DNA of 64,000 nucleotides, from the NCBI GenBank assembly GCA_949752745.1, contig OX457026.1:33595911-33659910 (forward strand). Direction: 5' to 3'. The stretch's first letter is position 1. Each line of letters begins with the position of its first letter. The translations under genes and the position numbers were made by a program. The DNA comes from Protula sp. h YS-2021 (Eukaryota; Annelida; Polychaeta; Sabellida; Serpulidae). Shown in pieces: positions 47,437 to 58,889 of this stretch. A model generated the notes under the pieces. That model did not search any database. It worked only from the letters and a program-made list of their open reading frames with translations, and was not told where the DNA came from.

Positions 47437-50400
47437 CTATTACAGAAGATAGAATGCAAAATTTGAACAATGTATATTTAGATCAAATATTTTCAGCGTA
47501 TTATCCTATTTCATTCATTCCAACTGAAAGTGGTATGCAAATTGAAATAGAAAAAATATTTTTTAAAGATTGTTGAAAGAAACTCTCATCATATTTATGT
47601 CCCATACTATAGAGAATGGCATGAAAGGAAGTAATATATTTATTTGCAGGTAAATTGATTGAAAACTAGATTGTTTTCACTGATTGAAAACTAGATTATT
47701 TCATTTAGCCATTCTACAATGAATTTTTATACCAACCATTTGCATGAAACTGATATATTCCGTATCCTGATATAATAATATAACGTTGGTCATTGCATGT
47801 CACTCCAGTAACACCATAAACACTACGGATATCCTTTGGCGCTTCAATTGGGGTTTGGACCTCCTTCAGTGCTAAATCGAAAGCGCTTATGCCCTTGTCG
47901 TGGCAAATCCACAATGTTCCATCAATCAGTCTCATAGCATTCGGTTTTGAAGACACATAAATTTGTTCCCGAAATGTCATTTCAGGTTGGCACAGTGATA
48001 TTAAATCATCGCACAGGAAAGTCGTTGGGGTCTTAAAATAAAAGAAATAATTGATTACTGAACTTATGCCATTATTAATACTTTAGAAAAGGTAAATAAG
48101 ATACCATAATGCATAACATGTTGTGCATTCACTTACCTGTACAAATGCATTGTGAAACGTTTTCAAAGACACAGTGACAATTTGATGTTTTTCCTGAAGA
48201 ATATTTAAACAGTGGTCCAGTCTTGTTGCAAGAATAACAGAGGACATTGTTTCACCATCAAGAATGTAACCTGTTCTTTCCCGTGAAACAATAGCCAGAG
48301 GTATTCCCGTTGACGACCTGCAACAATTAAGACAATTAAAAATAGATATATTTAAGTTCCCGTTATTGAACACAGGTTCCAAACTTTAAAACATTTTTCT
48401 GACGGGCTGGAAAGCAGCAAAGTATTCGAAGTGTCAACTAAATATTTTGAGGATACTGAATAACACAAGCCAGCACAGAGAGCAGTCTCCAACCAGAATG
48501 GAAAAACCGAGGTCGTGACCAGGGCGACCTTTAATTTGAGTCAAGGTTTTAAATAAAAATAAAAGGAAATAAAACTTGTTCGCCTATATCGCAATATCGT
48601 GGGAAATTGATTATCAAGGTGAGAGTCAAGGATAGACGGACGGACAGACGAGCGGAGGGATGGTAAGGTAAATAAATCTATAGTTCCCTCTTCAGAGCCT
48701 AAAGTCCCGATTTGGGCGCTAATACTTCTTGGCGTAATGTCTTAATAAATGTAAGATACGCTCGTTAGTCGTATGATTCATTTGCAAATTCTATTTTATC
48801 CCCTGAGCACATTTACATTTAATTATTTAGTATTTAGAAGTGTCGAATTCTTAAAGATCTAGGTACTCACCAAATCAAAGCACCACTGTCGCCTTCTATT
48901 GCGAATCTGTTACGGGAATCTGAGTTCTCAATCATAAGATACTCTCCGTATGGAACTCCATCTTGAACGTATGTGTATTTAGTGTGAGCAATAGTTCCTG
49001 TTGTTAAGCCCGAAGAAGCTCCTTGCTTGGTAACCTTGCATCTATAAAGCTTGTCGTCCTTTCCAGTAAACCAATAGTTAAGATCATGAAAGGAGGTTTC
49101 ATATCTGTCGATAAGAGTACTTTCCAGCTTTAAAGCACCTATGTCTACTTCTTTTGGAGAATTATCAATGTCAAAGTGTCCAAATTCTCCTGACAGTGAC
49201 GAACTTACCATTTCAAGTTGGCCTTCAATATCAGATAAATAAATACCAGGCTCCTGGTTTGTTGAGCGTTCATTGCTGAGCACATGATGTGCTGTTAATA
49301 GAAAATAACCAGTGCCCCCGGGTGTTCTTTTTGCTTCTGCTATACACGTCACGGTCCCATAATTTATTAGATCTGTTGGGTCTGATCCTTCTAAATGTCT
49401 ATTATTTGTTTTTCCTACCTTTTTACCACTACCAAGTAAAAGCTTACTGTGTCCATGTTGCTCTACACAACGGAATCTTTTAAAATGTTCTGGAAATGTC
49501 ACTTTGAGAAAATCTTCAATCTCACAGATATGACCCGCTACAACGTCTAAAATCACTTTGTCGTTTTGAGGCGTTGGGTAAAAACCGGACAAATATTTCA
49601 TTCTGAAAGAAAAGAATTTGTTGAATTTCAGAGTGATTAGAATTAGGTTCGAGAGAAAGTATATACATATCACTTGATTTCTTAAATGCTTAATGTTTAT
49701 GCAACATTTACTTGCAACCCATCTAAATCTATTCAGTTGTTTTCGTTGTTACACAGATAGATAAATATATAGGTAGCAGCATAAAAAGTTGAAGTCAGCA
49801 AAATGATTACTGTTTTGTGGAGTCTCTTATTCTTTTTAATACTTCATCAATGTTCCAAGAATGGTCCACCCATAATTCATTGGGTCTTGCCAGTCCATCA
49901 TACTCAAAAGCCCTGTCAGAAAAAGCAGTTTCAACCTCAGAGTGATATTTGTGAATCTGTTTTGTCAAAGATATTAAAATTCTTAAATATCTATTTACAT
50001 ATTAATTTCTTTCCCAAGTATTGAAAATTAGAATTCAGTTCTGAATTTGTTTTACTCCTAGACGTCAGCTGTTAGACTAAAATAATTTTGTTTTTGTCAT
50101 TTGTTGAGGTTTCCTACTGCATGGGAAAAGGTTTGCTTGCTGTATTAGTCATTAACCCTGGCGATTCCTTCTGAAAAAAAGCAAACAGTAGGATAACATT
50201 ATTCTTGGTTTCTGCCTTCTGTATTAACATGTGATAACCTTCTGTGCAAATGAAAGCTCGGATATCGCGATTAAGCACAGTGGACACTTTTTTGCCTTAA
50301 CGCAGCTAATATAATGAAACTGACCCCACAAATAAGGCCACCCTAATTGCTTATTTTGCACAGACTGTAAATAAACACCGAACCGCATCTTTCAGCTTTC

Positions 50401-51207
50401 AGTTTTATGTTCACATCTAAACATCAAAGCCGTGAATTCCGAGCGGGTGGCACCCCTTTGTAAATTTATCTATATCAAGCATTTATTTTCTTAGACATAA
50501 AAATGGTATATACATGAATACGTTCTGATTGTTTTAAAGTGGTTTAAATAAACAGTCATCGCCATGTGTCGACATATTAGATTATAAAATGAGAACAAAA
50601 CTACATTTACCTTTTCCCAATCTTCTTTTTTTCCTTGATTTTCTTTGCTTGCAAAATATTGTTTGTTCTTGAGTTCACTTAAAGGATTATTTGATAACTG
50701 TATAGAAATAATCATATTTGATATTCTATGTACATCTGATTTTAAGAAATTATATTTTTCAGACTAACAGGTAGAACAAACCAATTTTTCAGTTTTACGT
50801 TTCAAAGCAGAAATTCTGTTTTGTTTTGCTGCAGAACATTGCAAAATTGTGCATTTAGAAAAAACTTGCACATTATTTATTAAAAAAAAGTTTCTACAAA
50901 TAATTCTTTAGAAAGTAAGAACAATAGTTACCTGTAATTCTGATCCGAAAGATTCAGAAATGTCGGCATCTGCATGATAAACTAAGAACTTTCCAGTTTG
51001 TGACACGTTTAAACTTTCAAGTTCGTCTTTTGTAGATTCATATGGACACTTTTCAAAAGGACATTTAACTGATTCCTTTTCTCCAACGTTAATGCATGTT
51101 TTACATGCCACATGAGAACATTCTTTTAATACGAAAAGGTCTTTTACAGTCTTACACTTTGGGCATAGGGTTCTAGAATTGAGAGAAAAACTGTCTTTTT
51201 CAGCCAT
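46880..51207 (-). CDS. RING finger - trypsin-like protease - NHL propeller protein (7 exons)
   Basis: Exons: 51207-50932, 50697-50611, 49956-49811, 49602-48871, 48317-48137, 48031-47737 (or 47733), 47436 (or 47432)-46880. The frame is open throughout and gives 757 residues. A RING-type finger lies at about 15-56 (C-x2-C...C-x-H-x2-C-x2-C...C-x4-C; the last pair is wider than usual). Residues 170-470 form a trypsin-fold domain: LLTAHHVLS (His276), KEVDIGAL (Asp323), KQGASSGLTTGTI, EGDSGALIW (Ser409). Residues about 475-757 have beta-propeller character with ILVSDEGNNRIQIW, a typical NHL blade. No signal peptide or membrane helix, so probably intracellular. RING and NHL resemble TRIM-NHL ubiquitin ligases, but a protease replaces the B-box/coiled-coil region. 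Substrate and pathway are unknown. The exon 6/7 junction is ambiguous, but both options keep the frame. Confidence 0.82.
47733..48031 (-). CDS. Exon 6: first propeller blades
   Basis: About 98-99 codons beginning after TTTATTTTAAG. Strand-like repeats such as GTLWICHDKGISAFDL and QRYIIISGYGIYQFH fit beta-propeller blades. The donor is either GTTGGT at 47736 or the better GTATAA at 47732. Confidence 0.78.
48137..48317 (-). CDS. Exon 5: end of protease domain
   Basis: 181 nt between ATTGTTGCAG and GTACAG/GTAAGT. The TGIPLAIVSRE strand after GDSGALIW is the expected strand following the catalytic Ser; the rest (RLDHCLNILQEKH) suits the C-terminal helix of the domain. Confidence 0.82.
48871..49602 (-). 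CDS. Exon 4: protease domain with catalytic residues
   Basis: 732 nt from CTTTTCTTTCAG to GATTTG/GTGAGT. Carries His276 (TAHHV), Asp323 (EVDIGAL) and Ser409 (GDSGAL) in the order and spacing of chymotrypsin-fold proteases. The SGLTTG motif before the Ser resembles that seen in HtrA/NAL1-like trypsin-fold proteins. Confidence 0.88.
49811..49956 (-). CDS. Exon 3: linker before the protease
   Basis: 146 nt from TTTGACAAAACAG to AAAACA/GTAATC, phase 0 in and 2 out, the phase needed by exon 4. Encodes 48 residues including ELWVDHSWNIDEVLKRI. It is hidden because the plus strand carries a longer open frame. Confidence 0.75.
50611..50697 (-). CDS. Exon 2: charged linker
   Basis: 87 nt, 29 codons, phase 0 on both sides, between TTCTATACAG and GAAAAG/GTAAAT. 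Lys/Glu/Gln/Asn-rich, probably a flexible or helical linker. Confidence 0.75.
50932..51207 (-). CDS. Exon 1: RING-type zinc finger
   Basis: ATG 51207 to TTACAG/GTAACT, 92 codons. CPKCKTV...CSHVACKTC...CPFEKC gives a C3HC4-like Cys/His set. RING domains recruit E2 enzymes for ubiquitin transfer; activity here is untested because the final Cys pair has four residues between instead of two. Confidence 0.82.
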
Positions 51208-53136
51208 TTGTAATTTATTTTCTTTTTTATTTAAAAGAAACTCACAGTAACACTGCTACATTTTCAGAGATCGTTTTACTCATCTAGTAAGTTTCACTTG
51301 AGTAATAACTTCATTTTATTCATATTCAATGTAAGATTATAATTCAATGTTAATAAATAGTATGATAAATGATATAACTTTTCTGCTATCCTCGATAAGA
51401 GGCGTCATTTCATACTCAAAATTACATGAGACATGCGTAGTTAAAGTGAATAGTCAATGTAAAGATTTATTCAAGTGAGTGTCTGCTCAGTCATTGGGGC
51501 TGTGTAGTGTGGAAGACTCCCTGTTCCGGACTCATGTAGCTGTCCAGGTGTTTCTGTTTTATATAATCGGGCATTATTTCGATTATTTCAGATTGTTGGT
51601 ATGTAGCAAATGCCAAGGATTGCCCATTGAAGTAAAACCGAGCACAAAGCTGCTTAATTTCGTTGCAGAAGTAAACGTTTTAAGCCATAGCTGAAAGGTC
51701 GAGCCAAGGTCAACATCGCGCCACAGACGCGAAGGTGGTAGCTCGTGGTAATGTTCTCCTCCTGTTTTTAAGATGGAACTGTTCTGTCAGTTATTTGTAG
51801 ATGTAAACGCGAGTTAACATCTGTGGATCCAGTCAGTCAGGAACTCAATAAGTCATGACAAAAATGCGTTCTTTGCTGCCACCAAACTGTAAAGCAACTT
51901 TAACTGCATTGTCGAGGCAAACTTTCTAGGCTATCGCTAAAAGCTCGATTCAGTCGCGACAGTCGACGCCGTACTGCATAAATGAAGGGGTTAGGTCGGG
52001 ACTGGAACATTATCAGGGAAGTATACTAAATAATACTTTCATTGAATTAGTTATAAAAAAGAAAACGTACCAATGAAACCTTGGTAAAATGTCATTGATT
52101 AAAACAATACTTAAAAAGAACCAAATTATCAAATAATTTTGGTGAAGGGTCGGATATTATAACCGAATATCTTTTTTAGAAAAATGTAAAGGATAAAAAT
52201 ATCGAAGAAAAATTTTAATGATGAAAGGAATTGTTTTATTGCATAACATATTCCTTATAAAATATTTCCCACAAATATTATCAGCGCGTATATTTGACGA
52301 AAGAAGCAGGTTTTACTGTAATTATCTTACCGCAAGTATCAACGTCGCACACAATAGAACGGTCTGAGTTTTTTTATTTCTTTTGTCGTTGCAATGTATA
52401 ATCAGTAAAGCTCAAAAGAAGCGCCAGAAACTTGCTTTTGCATATTTTATTTTATATATTTACAAATATATAAAAGAACAGTCGGAGCGGTTAATTTGAT
52501 AGAGAGAATAACTCGTGCTTTATAATAAGCTTATAAACTTAGATGTTATTGCTGTGATACTAATGTGTACCAAGCAACTTTTTACTGGCACAGGATTAGC
52601 CGTTAATCAGCCCTTTAGTAACGCACTGTATAAGCCATTTATATGTTTATAGAGCTAAGATTAACTTTTTGCCAGTTAATGGTCTTTTGTGGGTATCCTA
52701 ATAGAATTCTGCCTCGCGGAATAAATTTTATCGTTTTTTATAATTAGCAATAGGTTATGCGTAGTGTGCTTCACCATTGGCGAGGAAATGAAGCGTACTG
52801 TAATTAATCGGATGGTTCAACGAAGAGTTTAGTCATATCTCAAGGGTCTGAGATTTTTCTATTAAAAAACTAAAAATATCAGGATATTTACTGCTTGAAC
52901 GGGTAAACAGTTCATATATAAGACACTCCAAGTTCCTTTTATGTAATAACATTGACAGTATGCTTAGATTATCCATTGTTTGTGGCACTAGGGGGTCCGG
53001 AATAGTACTGCCCCACGAAAAGGAAGGGCGCAATGTCACTCTTTTCAAACAAAATTCAGAGAGCAATGTCACGGTTTTTGCAATTAAAGTCATAGGGCAA
53101 ATTTGAAGTAAAAAGAATATTGTGACTGGTTTCTAG
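51208..53136. other. Upstream flank of the RING-protease gene
   Basis: It should hold the promoter, but no clear TATA box or CpG-rich core was identified. A short segment at 51480-51760 with GC-richer composition may be an old repeat. No gene was supported. Confidence 0.4.
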
Positions 53137-53312
53137 GTGATTTTTACCATTATTATTATTAATATTATTATTATTATTACTACTACTATTTCTGCTACTG
53201 TTCTTATAATTAGTATTAATATTATTACTACTTCTATTACTACTACTGCTCTTATAATTATCATTGTTATTACTATTATTATTATTAATTTTTTATTATT
53301 ATTATTTTTGTT
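53137..53312 (+). repeat. Degenerate (ATT/ACT)n microsatellite
   Basis: Imperfect trinucleotide array of ATT, ACT and ATA units. The hydrophobic Ile/Thr-rich open frame across it is spurious. Confidence 0.9.
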
Positions 53313-53399
53313 TTATTATTTTCCTTGTAACTTTACATGCACACCTGTAAAAGACGGACACTCTCTGTATCTCATTGTCTATAACTATCTTGTCTTGGA

Positions 53400-54740
53400 G
53401 GCGTACCACTGAGAGCCAGGCTGGTGGAGTTTGGGGTACACGAGTACTCGAAATTTGCAGCTTTTTCTGATGACCGATATGCTGTACGTGAGACGGGCAA
53501 CTTATAAGAGGTGTGTATTCCAAAGTGCAGCGCTTCCCAAAATTTAAACCTTTAGCTCTCAAAGTGTAATGGTGCCCAGAATTCTGGCTGCAGCGTTCAC
53601 CACCACGAACTCTAGGTCCTGCTCGCACAGCCCTTCGGACGGTTGGAGTGAGTTTCTTGCACAGGCTTACCTACCCGGGTAGTAGACAACCTCTGGATCA
53701 TCTCTAGTATGTTGCGGAAGGGGACATCTATGGGTTTCCACTGCCAAAGCTTATCCCACTTCCTCCCTACCCCGCTAATGGACTCTTTTTCATACCTGCG
53801 CCCCGCCAAGGGGATGCGTGACCTTTCGTGGTGATCTAGCAAATAGCCACACTATGAGTGCATTTGAAGTGGTGGCATGCGACACCAACTGAACACGTGG
53901 CTCCTCCTCCTGCGGCTTTGGGGCGGCGATCAGTCAGAGGACTCTGAATCACTGCAGGACGATATCAATCGCTTGTACCTTCCCTATTTTGCATCGCCCT
54001 TGATGGAGTGAGGCTGTTTTCAGGGTTGTTGTGCATTCCCTTTTTATCTGGGTCGTAAGCTTGAGGTAACTAGACTGAGGCTCCGTGCAGAGGCGTTGTT
54101 CCTTGCAATGCTTGCGCGGATGTGAGTTCTATTTGTGCAAGTTCTTCCAATGTACGCTACCGTCTGCTTAAGCTAGCCGAGCAGTTTTTTTTGTCTTTTC
54201 GAGTATCAGACATCAGTATCCTAATCTTGCCCAGAAATAGCGGTTGACTTTCGTAGCATAAGGGAATTATGGGGTCCTTATGAACAACTCGTAAACCGGA
54301 TTCTTCACAGAAAAGATGGTATGCGACCACAGAATCTTGTCTATTTTGAAATGTTCTCCTCTGTTGAAAGTTCAAACCTGCTCTAGAAGATGTCTACAAC
54401 AAGCACACGTGATGATACCGTCACAGTTCCTGCAGTCGTCTGGTGGATCGTCCTTGAGACCTGGGTGTCCACAGCGTGGTTTTCAGAATGGTTAGTCATA
54501 ACTACAACAGCTCAGATAAGGTTATATTAAATTACAGTACATGAAAAATTGCAATGATTTATTATTTGAGATATATCGCGCAGCAGTGTAGCCTCACCTC
54601 CCAACACTCGTGTTATCGTTGATTGGTGCCGTTGGTAACAGTATGATGTGAATGTATTACCTTTGGTACCACTGACTGACTAGAGTGCTGCACCTGAGTA
54701 ACGCATTTGTAATGCATTTGTAACTCGGTTGTTTTCAGTT
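53400..54740 (-). other. Unclassified, probably repeat-derived segment
   Basis: GC-richer than its flanks, with several medium minus-strand open frames in shifting phases. One frame near 54400-54480 is Cys-rich (pattern CGHPG ... CRNCDG ... CACCRH), resembling a zinc-binding piece of a transposon protein. The pattern suggests a decayed element, but I could not name a family. Confidence 0.3.
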
Positions 54741-56870
54741 ACAAACGCATTGCATTAAACGGAATACAATAAAACAGTACAATAAACAAAATATTATTTA
54801 TTGTCACAATAAAACCAAGTCTAAGAGAAAACAATAAGAACCAACCACAGATAACGAGATTCGACTGGAAACAGTTCCTAGAACATCTAGAGATGCAAGA
54901 GAGATACACAGTTACCGTCAAAAACAGGTTCTGCGCATTGCACGAAGGCGAAACCGCTACTGAAAAATACCAACGACTTATAGATGCCAAGAAATGCGCT
55001 GCTGAAGAAAGCATCCCTGAAATACGTAAAACCAAAAAAGGCAAACATATACAGTGATCCAGAGATCAACAAAATACGAAAAGAAGAGAAACCACGTATT
55101 TTAAAATACAAGTCTGCCAATACCAAAACAGCCAAGGCAAGCTTCGAATCCACTAAAATCAAATTATATAAAAATTACGACGATATCAAAGAAAAGGAGC
55201 TAGTAGACAAAGAGAATCAATACAAGCTGGGGTGGAAACTAAGCAACGAATCCAGCGGGAGAAGAGTGGCTAGAAAAGGCCAACTAGAAGGTAACAACCA
55301 AGAGGAGCGAAGTCAGAACTGGCTTAACTACTTCAGAAATCTGATAGGAAACACTCCGATATCAAGAATGAAGCGGAAGATATATAGAAAGTGTTGGATA
55401 ACCCGGGCATAGACAAAGGTCCTTTGATAACTGAGGAGTATGAATAATCTATACTTGAAGGAAAGTCTAGTGCATATGACCCAGGGAATACTGAAAAGTA
55501 GTGACGTAGATGAGGAAATCCTCGAATTTTGTAACGATGCCCTACTAAGAAGTAACAAAACAGGGCAACGGCCCGTTCTTAATATCATACCAATACCCAA
55601 ATCGGCAGCCCTATCCACAGGCGGAAACCATAGGGAAATAAATTATGCTGTCTAGTCTCGAAGACTTATAAAAGAATGATACTAAACCGCATCCTACTGG
55701 CTATAGACCCCTCACTCCGTAACAATCAAAATGTATTTAGACCAGGTAGTACTACAGTAAGCCAAATTTTAGCTTTAAGAACAATTACCGAAGGTGTAAA
55801 AGCAAAAAACCTACATGCAGTTATCACATTCATCGATCTCAAGAAAGCCTTCGATACCATGCATAGAGGAATGCTCCTGAACATCCTGGAAACATATATA
55901 ACCCCACCAATAATAGTACAAGCCATCAATGAAACATACAAAGGAACGAAACCAAAAGTTATATTTCCAGATGGGGAGATCGAATTATTCGAAATCAAGG
56001 CGGGAGTGCTGCAAGGAGATACACTTGCACCATACCTCTTTGTTATAACGCTAGACTATGCTCTTCGATTAGCGATAGAAGGCAGGGAAGAACTAGGGTT
56101 CTAGTTATCCCAGGAAAAGTGGAAGAGGATGGCTTGAAGTTAACACTGACCTCGACTTCGCCGACAACATTGCGTTTATTAGCGGCAAGATAAACCAAGC
56201 TCAAGCCCTATAAGAGCGAGTGGAAGCCGCGGCAACAAGCATTGGAAAGAAAACATAACTTATGGAATTCAACCACACGAAAAGATAGAGCTGTCGGCTA
56301 CCGAGGTTATGTGCCTATAGGTAGTGGATGAGTTCACATACCTAGGATCCCTAGTGAGCAGCCCAGCAGCAGACACTGAGAAGAACTGCGCTAGCATGGA
56401 CTGCCTGCAACTCCCTTACCAAAATCTGAAAATCAGGCTGTCAAGAGAATTGAAAATCCGGCTCTTTTTCTCCACTGTCGAATCAGTACTGGTATACAGT
56501 TGTGAGGCGTGGACGCTGAACAAGACATTAAAGCGACAACTAGATGGGTGCTACACTCGACTACTACGAGCGGCACTTATCATCAATTGAAGCGATCACA
56601 TAAGGAATTATGAGCTATACGTTGACATCCAAAAACTAACCAGCAAAATTAGAAGAAGGAGGCTAAAACTAAATGGCACCCAAGTGCGTCTTGTGGAGCT
56701 CAAACCAAGGTCGAAGTGGACGGGGCAGACCAGTTGTATCCTAGATCGACCAAATGGAGAGGGACACCTACCAGGAAGCAGCCGATCTACTGGCCGTGAT
56801 GAGGCAGCGCCACCAGCTGACAACTATTGCTGGTCGAGGTACAAGCTTCGACATGAGTGAGTGAGCAACC
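54740..56870 (+). pseudogene. Decayed LINE with endonuclease-linker and reverse transcriptase
   Basis: Frames in order: a basic linker (54984-55412); RPVLNIIPIPKSAALSTGGN (55570-55630); the RT core (55676-56104) with NQNVFRPG, VITFIDLKKAFDTMHRGM and AGVLQGDTLAPYLFVI; DLDFADNIAFIS near 56150, where the expected FADD has become FADN; then YLGSLVSS and SVLVYSCEAWTLNKTLKRQL (56340-56560), the typical thumb and C-terminal motifs. Stops and shifts separate the pieces, so it is inactive. Confidence 0.82.
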
Positions 56871-57189
56871 GGAGTTGCTGCACACTCCGCTGCGTAGCGA
56901 CCCCCCCCCCCCCCCCACCCCGTAGTGACACAATGCGAAAGTTACCACTCCTGAAAATTTGACCAGAACGTATTGTACTTTTCCTCATTAGTACTAGTTC
57001 TTGCCTATATTTTCCAAACCAAGAGGTAGGAAGGTGATTCGACTGTCAAACTTGCGTTGTTGTTATTAACTCGGCGCACTCTGGGCGCAATCCTGCCAAA
57101 ACTGTTTTCTATGTGTGAAAGAGTCTACACCTGATGCTTCAACAGCCAATGAGGTGCCGCACAACTCCAGGAAATATAAAAAACACTCA

Positions 57190-58320
57190 GTGAGCCAGGC
57201 AAATGAAGGCAGCGTGTGTGTCTTTGCAGGAACTGCAACAAGAGTCGGCAAGCATAACACTACTAGCCTCGACACAACCGACTTGCTATAAAACAACGGA
57301 GTCATTCGATGAAGCCATTGTTCCGGCTGCCAATATACGGCGTTCACGCTGTGCACGCGTTGCAACACGACCAGGACCGCAGGTGTCACAACGATCATGG
57401 CGAGATATCAATCAACAGCAGAGAAGCAGGTTCTCCCCATACATATCAAACTGAAGGAGATCCACCGCCACGCGCTACAGCAGCAGGCAGCGGTGATCTC
57501 GCGAGAACTGGCTGGGCTGCAGTCGCAGGCACCGAGCGCGACAATCACAATTCCGGAGCAAGCTCACACCCGCACCTACGCTACAGGCAAGAGTGTCACA
57601 GCGAGGAGAGAGAGAAACCCAACTGCGCTACCTCACGCAAGCCGGCCAGCTCGAAAGGGGAGTTATGGTCCCTGGCCATGCTCATTACTCAGATGGAAGA
57701 CGAGACATAGCAGAGCGGAGCGTGCACCAATGCCACCCGAGGGCATGTCGAGTAGAGAAAGAGGACGCAGACGCCTGATATGGTCTTCAACCTCCAGCGG
57801 CTTCCAGTCTCAGGACTCATCGCCGCCTGTGCGACGAAGGCGACCCAGCTTTGCGCCCAGTCAGTGCCCTACGCCCACCCCTTCCTACAGGGTTCGGCTG
57901 ACAGCACAGCGAGGCCTAGATGCTTCACCGTTCAACCATTCGGAGTGTGGTCACTGGTTAAGATCACCAAGATCACTGGTTAAGATCACGCAAGACACCC
58001 ACATCGAGAGGCAAGAGGAAAAGATCAAAATGGGAATTTGAGAACCTAATAGTACCATTCATTCTCCTTATTAATATGGATATAGGGAAACCCACAATCT
58101 CCAACTACATCAGGCTGGTAGTGGTGGTATCATCGCAAGGAGAGGGGGCACATGGGGGACTCAAGATGCACCCCATGAAGTGCGACAGGTCGTATGTTCA
58201 CGGAAGGCGGTAATCGGCGCAACCTTGGAAGAAATACTGCGGGCAGGTTGCTGGCAATCCCCCACTCTCTTCATTCATTTGTACCTGCAGGGCTTTACGC
58301 AAAGATGCCAAAAACGGCAA
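57190..58320 (+). pseudogene. DIRS-like fragment with tyrosine recombinase end
   Basis: An open frame of 214 codons (57397-58041) is basic and rich in Arg, Ser and Gln with no Cys knuckle, like a DIRS gag-type protein. Downstream, 58120-58310 reads HGGLKMHP and KAVIGATLEEILRAGCWQS then LFIHLYLQ, the C-terminal half of a tyrosine recombinase where the catalytic Tyr follows the W-x-S turn. DIRS elements use such a recombinase in place of an integrase. Reverse transcriptase is absent here, so this is a fragment. Confidence 0.55.
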
Positions 58321-58552
58321 AATTTTGAAATTTACGAATTTAAATGAAATCTAACGCGGTATTAGCTTCACTTTTAGGTGTCTGGGCGGGACCCTGCAGC
58401 ACATAGCATATAGGGCGCACATGATGGTTCTAACCATGCTGTAAAATTAAAGGGGAAGACAGTTTCCCCGCAGGTGTGTAGACACACCAATAGTTACAGA
58501 ATATTGGCATTGGTAAACTGACAGAAATAAAACAATGAACTTTTGTGAAAGT

Positions 58553-58558
58553 TTTATT
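58553..58558 (-). promoter_or_regulatory. Candidate poly(A) signal of the small secreted protein
   Basis: Minus-strand AATAAA just after the TAG, followed by a T-rich stretch. Confidence 0.4.
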
Positions 58559-58568
58559 TACTGTCATG

Positions 58569-58889
58569 CTAATCAAAAAGGGACGAGCGCCCGAAGGGTA
58601 TGTTACCGAGAAATGCCAGACCATTCACTTGGTCTATTTCAAAGCATCTGTTCGATGCAACGGCACCGCAGCTGCAAAGCATTTGAGTGAATAAAATGTC
58701 CATTTTTACTTCCAATGACACAGGCATTTCTTCTGTACAAATGTTGTGGTGGTGTAGTTGAATCGAACTGATGCTTACACCAGCCACTACCACTCCTCCC
58801 ACCATTTCTCGGACCCCACTATTCGGGACGCCGGATGAAAAGCGAATATCGAATCCCAGTACCAGTAAACACAGGGTTACCCATGACAT
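58569..58889 (-). CDS. Candidate small secreted protein (106 aa)
   Basis: A single-exon frame from ATG 58889 to TAG 58569. Residues 1-20 (MSWVTLCLLVLGFDIRFSSG) look like a signal peptide. The mature part has four Cys (one in NICTEE, then CSCG and NRCFEI) and a hydrophobic GGVVVAGVSISS segment. AATAAA follows the stop within about 10 bases, a tight but workable distance. Codon use is unremarkable and I recognise no family. It could be a short real gene, the last exon of a longer one, or chance; neighbouring sequence is repeat-derived. Confidence 0.4.
   Translation of the reverse strand: MSWVTLCLLVLGFDIRFSSGVPNSGVREMVGGVVVAGVSISSIQLHHHNICTEEMPVSLEVKMDILFTQMLCSCGAVASNRCFEIDQVNGLAFLGNIPFGRSSLFD

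Noticed and set aside
49803..50024. Plus-strand 73-codon frame with a leader-like start
   Set aside because: The minus strand at 49811-49956 is a phase-matched exon of the RING-protease gene, which explains the openness.
51208..51300. Interferon-response-like GAAA motifs upstream of the RING-protease gene
   Set aside because: Only a single GTGAAAC occurrence; the full two-block motif is absent.
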